From Chenopodium formosanum (Eukaryota; Streptophyta; Magnoliopsida; Caryophyllales; Amaranthaceae), in the NCBI GenBank assembly GCA_024500155.1, contig CM044874.1, positions 46,164,384 through 46,228,383 of the forward strand: 64,000 nucleotides of DNA. Direction: 5' to 3'. This document shows, one piece after another, positions 45,965 through 55,887 of this stretch. How positions within the stretch are numbered: the first letter of the stretch is position 1; each line of letters opens with the position of its first letter. The notes beneath the pieces were generated by a model. That model searched no databases, was not told where the DNA came from, and saw only the letters and a list, made by a program, of their open reading frames with translations. Position numbers and translations under genes: made by a program.

Positions 45965-48279
45965 ATGGCTAGACAGCGAGGCTCTGGTTCACGGTCTCGA
46001 GACGTTTGACGGGAGAATGAGCCTGTAGAGGACGACGCTGATCCATCTACTTCACTCGGCCGACTCCCTGAGTGGGATGAGCAGACCTTGTACTTCTCTC
46101 CCGTCCACCATATCTCTAAGAGAGTGAGACAGGGCGTCACAGTTGGGAGAACACGCTGTCATGGTTCCGGTGGTGACGTTTGGGCGATCTGTACAAGATG
46201 TATATCGCCAAAGACGATCAAACGAGACTTCTATGGGAGTCTTGCGGGCTTAATGCACTGTTCGAGACCTCCGAGGCCATGATTACCTCTAGCGGGGGTC
46301 ACCATGTAGTCCGTGCTTTAGTGGAGTTCTTTTGGGACACCACCAACACTTTCCACTTCCCCTAGGGTGAGATGATGGTCACTCCTACCGACTTTATTCT
46401 CATCACGGGACTGGAGTTTAGCTCTGTGGCACTGTTGTTCGATAACGGGATTGACGTCTTTTCTCCTGAGGTCGAGGACCTGTTGGGTCCGATTGCTATT
46501 CGGGCTTGAGCTGAGGCAGAGTCGACTCAGTTCAGTGCTAGGGGGATTCACCGCTCGACTCTAGCAGCGGCTTTTGACGATGGTGCGACTACCCGAGAGC
46601 AGCGGGTGCGCATATTTGCACTTATCTTGCTGTCAGGGACGTTCTCCCCTAACAAGGGTAGTAGGGCGCTGCTTTAATACCTTCTTGTCGTCCGTGATCT
46701 ACACCGGATTGGGACTTACGATTGGGCCAGCTTGGCCTATGCTGATTTCAACCGAGCGCTGCGGGACTCGTGTCGACATCGGTCCTTCGTTGGGAATGTT
46801 GCTCTATCCGACTTTTGGAGGGTCGTAGAGATATACTTTATTCCCTGTAAAGTTTAGCTCTACATTTTAGTTAGCACTTGCTGATAACTTTTGCTTCTTG
46901 TTTATCTGGTTCTACGAGTACTTCCCCTCAACTGCGCCGGCGAGACCGTCGCTGCGTAGGCTTCTCGTTAGTGCTTCTTGGGGTAGCCGCCGTGTGGGGA
47001 TGTCCACTACCTATGTCCGAGATTGGATCATCTCGGTATGATTCATTACTTATTTGAACATTTTGTGATGCCTTAGCTAGATTCTTGTCTGATAGACGCT
47101 CTTTGCAGGAGCCTAAGGTGTTGTACCGACCATGGGTCGACTTGGCAGTCCCTGGGCTAGTTGCGCAGTATTCTGCTGAGCGTCGCTATTTTTTGGGGAC
47201 TTATGGAGCGGACGCATATCTTGGGGAGAGGGTTGCTATCTAGCATTCCTTAGATACCACGTCACATGTTTAATGCCGCGAGGTCGATGAGCATGTCAGA
47301 GGGAGCCGGTACCCCTTGGCGATCTTATACGATTCCTGGGCGATGCTATGAGGAGGAGCTACTGCCGTTATTAGCTCCAGTTGTTGTACCTGCTGAGGAT
47401 GTGGCGGTACGATTTTCAACACTTACCTTAGGTTAAGTAGCCCCCAAGTGATGCTTTACTGATTTTGTTTTGCTTTGTCAGGATGATCCTGCTGAGTTCG
47501 TGCCACCCCGTATGTCTATCCACCATCAGGGGACATATGGGTCGATTGAGAAGATGATTCCTCTAGCTCTTGAGGGCGAGCGCTTTGTGGAGCGGTCGAT
47601 TCCTCGTCACCAGACTCGGGGTAAGATTGTTTATTTACAACTTTTGTCCATATATGTTATGCATGCTTACTGACTTATTTCTTTGACAGTTCTCACGTGA
47701 GATGGTCTCGGCGATGGCACGATGCATAGATGCCTTCCGGAGCCAGCTTGTCCGGATGAGGAATGTGGCTACCTGCCGTCGAGATGACGTCGTTCAGGAG
47801 GTAGCTTCCCTTCTTATGCTTTTGCATTACCACTTCTACTTTGCATGTTTCTGATCTTAGTTTCTTTGCAGGGTCAGCCCATTCCTTCTCGTACCCGCAC
47901 GAGACCTGAGGTGTAGAGGGATCCGGCGAGGTCTAGCTCGAGACGTCGCCGCACTGGTTCGGGTGGTCGGGGCGGTCGTTTTGAGGCTGATCATACCGAG
48001 GCGGTAGAGGGCTCAGGCTCTTCATCTAAGGGTGCACATGCTGCGCCGGTAGGCTAAGGAGAGGCTACCTCGGCTCTTAGAGGTGGCGGGATGTACGAGG
48101 TCGGCTCGTCATCGCAGCAGCCTCAGCCTCAGGTCGATCTTGGGTGGACGGGTCCTGTGCTGAGTTTTCCTCCTTCCGAGGAAACTAGAGCTGGAGCCGG
48201 AGCCGGAGCTGGTGGAGAGGTTACTCCTCGTACGGCGCAGTTTTACGAGATGAAGGGTGTACGTCCCCCGGCGCCGTAG
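45965..48279 (+). pseudogene. Antisense plant-mobile-domain (PMD) gene, broken
   Basis: A PMD (aminotransferase-like, MAIN/MAIL-related) protein gene opposite to the element. Diagnostic residues are LLWESCGLNALFE, HHVVRALVEFFWDTTNTFHFP, GEMMVTPTDFILITGLEF and TYDWASLAYADFNRALR. A 5'UTR intron is likely (45,494-45,963, TG|GTAAGT ... GTAG). GT-AG introns follow at 47,035-47,108, 47,407-47,481, 47,621-47,689 and 47,801-47,871; another starts near 46,847 without a clear acceptor. The last exon is Gly/Ser/Pro-rich. Damage: TGA 46,007, a frameshift near 46,130, TAG 46,363 at a Trp, and several later stops. PMD genes are known both as host silencing factors and as passengers in transposons; which role applied here is unknown. 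Confidence 0.8.
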
Positions 48280-48502
48280 TTTGTTCCTATTCTTTTATTA
48301 TTTTATTTTGACTTTGTATAGAACTTTGCCTTTTATTAGACTCATTATTTAGACATGTTTTGTATATACATACTATTATGAGTTTATTCTTTATTTATCA
48401 TGTTTTTCATTTTTTTTATGTGCATGTTTGTGTGTGCAGAGAAATTGTGAAAAATAATTTTGCGCAAAAATCCCGTCATTTTTATTATTGATGGAGGGTA
48501 TC

Positions 48503-49686
48503 TGTAGAGAAGATTTCAAGCATTATCCCTAGCTTGAACCCCACTGTGATCATACACTAAAGTACGGTGGCGTCCAAAGGGAAAGAAGATAGAGCAAAAG
48601 AGTGGCCAACAAGTTTTTTAAGAACTTGTAAACCGTTCACGAGGTGAAGGTTACACCCCTTAACGATCCAAGAGATCGTCAACTCCAATAGGTCTGGAAC
48701 CATGACTGGTAGTTCGGGGATGAAGGTACAAATCTAACCTAAAAGAGATTGAACCTGCCCTAATAATAGGCCTCTACTTTATTCTGATCGTATTCATGTG
48801 TGCTTTCTGACTAACATGCAATCAATAGGATTAAGCCTAAACCTGTTTAATCTATGTTGGTTGAATATTAATGCACAAATAAATCTATTATTGGTGATCA
48901 CTTGAATTATAATCAAATTAACCCTAATAAGATTATTAATTATCTTATTAAGTGTGATTACAAGTACAAATTCCCTTTAAACATGCATAAAAGGTGTGAT
49001 CAAGCAATAAATAATAAATAATATCAAGCAACATAATAATCATAATAATAATAATTATGAAGTTATAATCATAATCATAATCAAAATAATTATAAAAATA
49101 ATCATGAAATTGTTAAAGCATAATAATAGCAAGATCCTAAGCATTATACTAACAAGATTAATAACAAACCCTAGCATGTTACTAAGCAATAAAAATCAAA
49201 ACTTTAGCCCTAACATGATACTAACATGAATAAATATTAGAAATAACATAAAAGGCATCATAACAATCACATTTAGTATTAAAGTTACCCTTGACATGAT
49301 AATAGGAATTTGTTGTTGTCGCCCTAAACATCAAATTAAGGAAAACATCCTAACATGATACTAGGAATCAAAATAACATTTCAAACATGATTTCTATATC
49401 ACAATATCAATTAAACCATTAAAGTACTTACTTGGATGCCTCGTATCTCTTTCTAATAACAAAATACACACGTTAGTAACTTCAAGGAAAATAATGATAT
49501 CAAACAATTAAATTAAATAATTGAAATAAAGATTTGGGACCAAACCCTCAGAAATTAAAACCTTTCACGTCTAAGGCGAAGGCAACTTCGAATATGGCTA
49601 GGTGTTTCTAAATCTAATGAATGCGGAATTTTTATATTTGAGATAGAGAGAGAGAGAGAAAGAATTCAAGAAAATCTTGATGAAAG
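48503..49686 (-). repeat. Truncated Ogre-type LTR inside left unit
   Basis: It starts TGTAGAGAAG and follows the 51,385 LTR closely up to the GATGAAAGT phrase near 49,686, just before the TATA box. It then changes to unrelated sequence. There is no primer site to its left, so it is a fragment rather than a boundary. Confidence 0.8.
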
Positions 49687-50231
49687 TGAGACTTGTCATT
49701 ATCTTTTTAGCCTTCCTCTTTTGACGAATTGGTTTATCAAAAAGTGAGACTTGAATAAAGAGGTTTTCCTTGATTAATCGCTTATCTCTCCTCGACCAAG
49801 TACTGTGGAAAAGGAATTTGGGGATATTCATTGTTAATTATTTGACTCAAACTTTATTCAAAATGCAATGGATGGAGGAAGTGAAGAAATATTGGAATGG
49901 AATGTGAAGAAAAATGATGTAGATGGAGGGATATAAAGAATTAGGAATAGAATGTACCCCCCACTCAAATAACGGAAAAAACCAACTTATGCATGAACCT
50001 AAGACATGGTCATGGTGACATATACTCGAAGTGTTTGCTAAGACTAGTGAGTGTAGGTGATATGTTAAGACTCGTGTCATGACCATGCGGCTAGACTATG
50101 TGACTAGACTCAATTAATGACTCGACAAGGTGTTATTGACAGCGAAAATTAACTGAATTAATTTGCAAACTGGTTAATTAGACACTGGGTGATGACTCGA
50201 TCAATAATCCGAACTGTCGGCAAAACGACAG
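49687..50231. other. Unassigned 0.5 kb segment
   Basis: No match to other parts of the window and no credible gene. It replaces the promoter half of the LTR fragment on its left. Confidence 0.4.
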
Positions 50232-50334
50232 GACTGGCGTCGCACTGTGTAGTGTAGCGCCAGACAACAGAGTTGTCGCCAGGCGCCACACTCCACAGAG
50301 TGGCGCTACAATCCAGACTTTGGCACCAATGCTG
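50232..50334. promoter_or_regulatory. GCGCC palindrome cluster D
   Basis: Includes GTAGCGCCAGACAACAGAG, TCGCCAGGCGCCACAC and AGTGGCGCTACA. It is internal, roughly 1.1 kb from the primer site. Confidence 0.6.
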
Positions 50335-50967
50335 GAGCTTCAATCCGGGACTGTTTTCGGTGTTATTAATCAACAGGGGTATGCCTAAAGTCGTACTAGG
50401 TCAATTCTAATTAAAAAAATAGACTTTATTCATTCAAATTAATTTATTAATTAATTAGGCAAAGTTCTTTAAGTCGTTAATTTATTTAATCTCAACTCAA
50501 GTCAAACAAACGGTTAAGAAAACATAGTACATACACAACAAATAATGCGCAATTAGTCAAGTAGGCACAATATGAAGCAATGAGTTTGCAACCTAACCAT
50601 GGCTCTAGTTCTCTAAAGTTCGGGATATGGGTTTAGTCAATAGAGGGTCCATGGTTAGTTGTCCAGATTCACCGCGCGGAAGTCTAACCGTGAAGGGTTG
50701 GCGCGAGTGGATGGGACACCGCGAGTTTTTAGAAAAAACTCGCTTCCATGGTTTTGTGAATTCAACAATCTCGGATGTACCCTTTGTTGCTCAGAGCGTT
50801 CAATCAGCTAGATGGAGCATGAATTCTCAAAGGGTTATGTCCATATGTAGAACACATATGGGTTTCAAAAAAGTAAGAAAAACTCAATCAGGAAGTTGGT
50901 TCGAGCAAACAATGCGAAAAACTGGTCGGAATTAGAATGCATATTTCTGGCTCGGTATTGGAAGAAT

Positions 50968-51083
50968 TTGGCGCCAGCAAACAGAGATTGGAGCCAGGTT
51001 TTAGCTGTAGCGCCTGGCGACAGAACTGTTGTCTGGCGCTACAGTTAAAATTCTGGCGCTAATACTCTGGTCGCTGACGCTAA
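50968..51083. promoter_or_regulatory. GCGCC palindrome cluster E
   Basis: Includes TTTGGCGCCAGC, TGTAGCGCCTGGCGACAG, GTCTGGCGCTACAG and GCTGACGCTAAT, about 280 bp from the primer site in the element leader. Confidence 0.6.
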
Positions 51084-51362
51084 TTCCAACATGCCTTAGC
51101 AGCTTTCTGTGCTCGATAAAATTTTCCAGTTTCGCGCAGTGTTATTTCGGTCCTAGTTGTGAAAGATATTTCTCAAATTTCCTACTTGTAAAATCCTATG
51201 TTTTAACTCATTACGGATGGTCGTTCCAATGAGAATTTTTTTATGCATATGACAATAACGTTAATCAAAATTACGCACATGAAATACTTAGAACGTTTCG
51301 AGTCTCATCCACTCATTACAAATCATTGCCGAAATAAATTTAAGGAATTAAAATAGAAATCC

Positions 51363-51379
51363 TCCCCAGTGGAGTCGCA
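51363..51379 (-). other. Primer binding site (tRNA-Arg type)
   Basis: The complement reads TGCGACTCCACTGGGGA, close to the Ogre primer site TGGCGACTCCGCTGGGGA that pairs with tRNA-Arg. It lies 5 bp from the LTR at 51,385. Confidence 0.8.
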
Positions 51380-51384
51380 AAAAC

Positions 51385-53343
51385 TGTAGGGAATATTTCA
51401 AGCATTATCCCTAGCTTGAACCCCAATGTTATCATACACTGAAGTATGGTGGCGTCCAAAGGGAAATAAGATAGAGCAAAAGAGACGCCAACAAGTTTTT
51501 TAGGAACTTGTAAACCGTTCACAAGGTGAAGGTTACACCCCTTAACGATCCAAGAGATCGTCAACTACAATAGGTCTAGAACCATGACTAATAGTTCGGG
51601 GATGAAGGTACAAATCCAACCTAAAAGAGATTGAACCTGCCCTAATAAAAGGCCTCTACTTTATTCTGATCGTATTCATGTACGCTTTCTGATTAACATG
51701 CAATTAATAGGATTAACCCTAAAACTGTTTTAACTATGTTGGTTGAATATTAATGCACAAATAAATCTATTATTGGTGATCACTTGAATTATAATCAAAT
51801 TAACCCTAACAAATTATTAATTATCTTATTAAGCGTGATTACAAGTACAAATTCCATTTAAACATGCATAAAAGGTGTGATCAAGCAATAAATAATAAAT
51901 AATATCAAGCAACATAATAATCATAATAATAATAATTATGAAGTTATAATCATAATCATAATCAAAATAATTATAAAAATAATCTTGAAATCGTTAAAGC
52001 ATAATAATAGCAAGATCTTAGGCATGATACTAACAAGATTAATAACAAACCCTAGCATGTTACTAAGCAATAAAAATCAAAACTTTAGCCCTAACATGAT
52101 ACTAACATGACTAAATATTAGAAAGAACATAAAAGGAATCATAACAATCATACTTAGTATTAAAAGTTACCCTAGACATGATACTAGGAATTTATTGTTG
52201 TCACCGTAAACATCAAATTAAGGAAAACATCCTAACATGATACTAGGAATCAAAATAACAATTCAAGCATGATTTCTATATCACAATATCAATTAAACCA
52301 TTAAAGTACTTACTTGGATGCCTTGCATCTCTTTCTAATAACAAAATACACAGGTTAATAACTTCAAGGAAAATAATGATATCAAACAATTAAATTAAAT
52401 AATTGAAATAAAGATTTGGGACCAAACCCTCAGAAATTAAAACCTTTCACGTCTAGGGCGAAGGCAACTTTGAATATGGATAGGTGTTTCTAAATCTAAT
52501 GAATGCGGAATTTTTATATTTGAGATAGAGAGAGAGAGAGAGAAAGAATTCAAGAAAATCTTGATGAAAGTTGGTGAGAATTGGTGCATGAAAACGGAGT
52601 TTTTAGCACGTTATTTATAGAAAAAATCAACCAAAAAGATAAAACATCAAAAAACAGAGTTCTGACGCAAAAGGCCATATTAGCGCTAAACGCTGACCTT
52701 AGCGCCAGACGCTAAGGCTAGCGCCAAGCGTAGCGTCAGGCGCTACAGCTGGCGTTTGGCACTGACTTAGAAATTCACTCATTTTCTTAAAATCAGATAG
52801 AAATTGCCGTACAGGAGGATAAAATCGTATTTTCCTCAAAAACGTTCTTTGATCTTAATTAAACTCTAAAAAGTCAACAAAGGTCAATTTATCAATGCTA
52901 ATTGAATTAGGACTGAAAAGAACCTTCTAGAAGAATCTAGAAGACAAAAACCATTCCTAATTGCATTAGGAATGATAAATCCATATTAGGCCCTCCTCTA
53001 GATCATTGGGCCGCATATAAGGCTCAAATCGGGCCCAGTTTAGTAAATTGGCCATAACTTCCTCAATATTCATCGGAATTGGGCTTATAATATATCGTTG
53101 GAAAGCTCTTTTCAATTTCAAGCCCCATCCAACTACACTATTATTGGACCCATATCATGGACCAACCAAACTGGATTGGTTGTTTTCTTAAAATAGATTT
53201 TCAAAAACAGAGAGAAGAGAAAAGAAATTAAAACTCTCCGCAACACTAAACTTTCCACACTTTCACTTCATTCGATTATGATTCAACATGAAACGTACTC
53301 ATCACTGGGTTTGGTTTTGGGGAGACAAAAATGGGTGTCTACA
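51385..53343 (-). repeat. Ogre-type LTR shared by two units (1959 bp)
   Basis: TGTAGGGAAT to GGTGTCTACA. TATA complement at 52,611-52,620. The primer site on its left makes it the 5' LTR of the left unit. The purine-rich complement of 53,353-53,362 (GGGGGAGAAAG) on its right makes it the 3' LTR of the pol-bearing right unit. Confidence 0.88.
52680..52766. promoter_or_regulatory. GCGCC palindrome cluster F (LTR promoter)
   Basis: Includes TTAGCGCCAGACGCTAAG and TAGCGTCAGGCGCTACAG, ending about 60 bp upstream of the minus-strand TATA box at 52,611. Confidence 0.72.
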
Positions 53344-53590
53344 GTATCCGACTTTCTCCCCCAACAGAGAAAAAATGAAAAATAAAAGTCAAATAAATAT
53401 TGGATTTATAAAAACTTGGAAGTTAGTCTAAATAAAATCAGAAAAATAATATAATTAATATAATAGCTATATTAATTAAGAGGGAGGAATAAATGAATTT
53501 TTCGAAAAAGATAAGGAAACCGTAAAGTCATTAGCAGACTCGAATCTGGTCAAAAACGCGGTTTTTTAGAAAGCGCGTACGATTAGACAT

Positions 53591-53758
53591 ATTAGCGCCA
53601 GCTAATGCCACGCGTTTTGGTGTAGCACCAGGCGCTACACTTAGTGTTTAGCACCAGGATCTGGCGTCAGGCGCCAATATGTGGCATCTGGCGCTGATGA
53701 GCGCTGACTCCGAATCCTTCCTGGATTAAAACTGCCTCGATTTTGTGCATAAATAACC
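53591..53758 (+). promoter_or_regulatory. GCGCC cluster G and TATA box of DUF7745-like gene
   Basis: Sites at 53,591-53,708 include TTAGCGCCAGCTAA, GCACCAGGCGCTACAC and GCGTCAGGCGCCAATA. GCATAAATAACC at 53,747-53,758 is a plausible TATA box, about 75 bp before the ATG at 53,829. Confidence 0.65.
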
Positions 53759-53828
53759 CCCTGCCCTGTCGATTTTCTTCATAATTTCAGCAAATAAAAC
53801 TTTTCTTAGCTTTTAGAAAAATAACATC

Positions 53829-55374
53829 ATGTCTCTAGTCTCCAAAAGTTTTACCAACTACACTCATGAATGGTGTCGGTCTCTTAATGCCAAGGAGAGA
53901 AATGCGTTAGATGTGTTTCACTTGGGGGGTATTTATGGTGTCAAAGGGGTAGATCTTGATGCAGATTTTATTCATACCGCTCTAGAATATTGGGATGTAG
54001 ATACTCATTGCTTTAGAATAGGGTATGATGAAATTAGCCCTTTGCCGGAAGAATTTGGTGCTATTTTAGGCTTCCCTGCTCTAGATCTTGTAGTAATGCC
54101 TAGAATAAATGAATATTATGATAAGGATTTTGAACGCTTCTTCAATTTAAAAGACAAAGATCTATAAAAAATAGTAGATGGTAATGTAGTTAATTTGAAA
54201 GAATTTGCTGGCCATTATTTTGATAGACTTTATTCTAAATCTTTCCATGTTTATAGAAGAAGGGCTTTCCTCTTTTGCATGCTTAATCAATTTTTTCTTA
54301 CTAGTGGTAAAAATAATGAGGGTCAATCAATTATATCCACTGTTTTAGAACAAATTGAATTTGGGAGAAATCCAATGCCCTTAATAGTTGGAGAGACTAT
54401 GCTTAGCCTTGATGAATTAAAAAAGAATCCAAAAGCACCTTTTCGGGGCTCTCTAATTTTATTACAGGTAGAAAAATAATATTTTTAATTACAGAAATCA
54501 AAATATATGTTTGTATAGTAATAATAATTTATTTGCATTGCAATTTTTGCAGATGTGGCTAATGGAAAGATTGGAATTAATTAGCCCTCCGGACAACATT
54601 GAGAAGTATACTCCAAATTGCTTCGTGAGAAGGAAGAAACGCTTCTCTAAGATGGGGCGCCATCAATGGAAGAAGGTCTTTGAGTCTTGTAATTTTTCCA
54701 TCAAGTGGGTCATCCCTTGGTAGAAAATAGAAAAGATGGTTGGTGTCAACAAGCAGCCTTGCTGTCGTCTTCCAAGCTTGTCCTGTATGACTTTTTATTA
54801 TCCTTGTAGGGTAAAAAGACAGTACATCCTACTTCAGACTATCCCTTCCGGTGATCTTCGTCGTCCCTACGAGTTCCCTGTCTCCCAGGAAGTAGATAAA
54901 TTTGATGCTTATTGGAGCGCTAGACCTTTATGGGAAGTAATTACCCAAAAGGTTCCTCCTTCCTTGCCCAATGACGTGAAAAAGTGGCTTCTGAAGAAAC
55001 CTTCAAAGGACGTAAAGAAAAATCAGAGTAAAACTGATGTGAAGAGTCGTCTAGGTGACAAGGTGATTCCTGTTAAGGAACGATTGGGTGAAAGAATTGA
55101 GTTCAAAACACCTATAATGCCTAAGAAGAAGAGTACTGCGAAAGATAAAGGAAAAAGGAAAGCTGACACCACAGAAAAGAAAGCTTGGGTAGAAAATAAG
55201 CATGGGGTCCTAGCTGAGAGGGAAACTATTTACTCTAAGATTTGATGTAGGTCCTCTAAAGGATGCCTACTAGCTAAGGTTATGGATGAGGAAGAAGATG
55301 CAGACAAGAATTGGAAAAGGGCTAAGAATGAAAGAGAAAGAAGACTAAGAGCATTGCTTCATTTCCAATTATAA
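53829..55374 (+). pseudogene. Antisense DUF7745-like accessory gene
   Basis: This gene lies opposite to its element between integrase and 3' LTR. Exon 1 (53,829-54,467, 213 codons) and exon 2 (from 54,553) are joined by a phase-0 GT-AG intron, 54,468-54,552 (ACAG|GTAGAA ... TTGCAG|ATG). The N-terminal half has the pattern HTALEYWDVDTHCFRIGYDE then LPEEFGAILGF, as in plant DUF7745 proteins; it also resembles the FxF..GE..PT.EEF..I.G pattern of PMD. The C-terminal half is Lys-rich, nucleic-acid-binding-like. Stops: TAA 54,165, TAG 54,721, TGA 55,243, each one C-to-T or G-to-A step from a sense codon. Otherwise the ~486-codon frame is intact. No known function. Confidence 0.75.
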
Positions 55375-55616
55375 GACTTAGTTTTTTTTTTTTTTTTAAT
55401 TTTAAGTTAATTTATTTAAGCTTTTATTTAAATTCCATCAATAATGTAATTTATTTTATCAATGAAATTCCATCTTTTTAATCAAATTATTTACTTTAAA
55501 TTTACATTATTAAAGCAATGAAAACCGAAGAATTAATTTTCCAGAAATTTTTTCGAGTACGGAAGTCAAAAATTTTCCGAAAAACACCAAAATATTCCAC
55601 GACATTTTTCAGTAAA

Positions 55617-55731
55617 TTGGCGCCACAATTCTGCGACTGGCGCCATTTGCGGCAGTCTGGCATCAGGCGACGGATGCTGTCGTCTGGCGCTGACGTTCAT
55701 CGGCTGGCGCTAGAATCTTTTCCGTGACGCC
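55617..55731. promoter_or_regulatory. GCGCC palindrome cluster H
   Basis: Includes TTGGCGCCACAA, CTGGCGCCATTT, GTCTGGCGCTGACG and GGCTGGCGCTAGAA. It lies between the end of the antisense gene and the integrase stop at 55,888. Confidence 0.6.
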
Positions 55732-55887
55732 GATGTTTTGTCGATCTTCTGTTGAATTTTTTATTAAGTCTGGGATGCGAGATTTTCAAAAAAAAATAAA
55801 GTGGCTGCACTCGTAAAGGGTTGCCTACATATCCTTTCTTAAGTAACCAGGCCAAACGTAGCTCTCTTGAGTATCCTACTCAAGTAA

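Larger units (their letters stand above)
42421..53343 (-). mobile_element. Ogre-type unit lacking gag-pol, with antisense PMD gene
   Basis: LTRs at 42,421-44,341 and 51,385-53,343, both minus. The left one has a polypurine-like tract at its right side (complement AAAGTGGGGGCTTC before TGTAAACACCC). The right one has a primer site at its left. The pair thus has the right geometry for one element of 10.9 kb. The 7 kb interior has no gag or pol. It holds an antisense PMD gene, an LTR fragment and three GCGCC clusters. Either it is a non-autonomous derivative, or a recombinant in which the pol region was lost. Confidence 0.65.
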
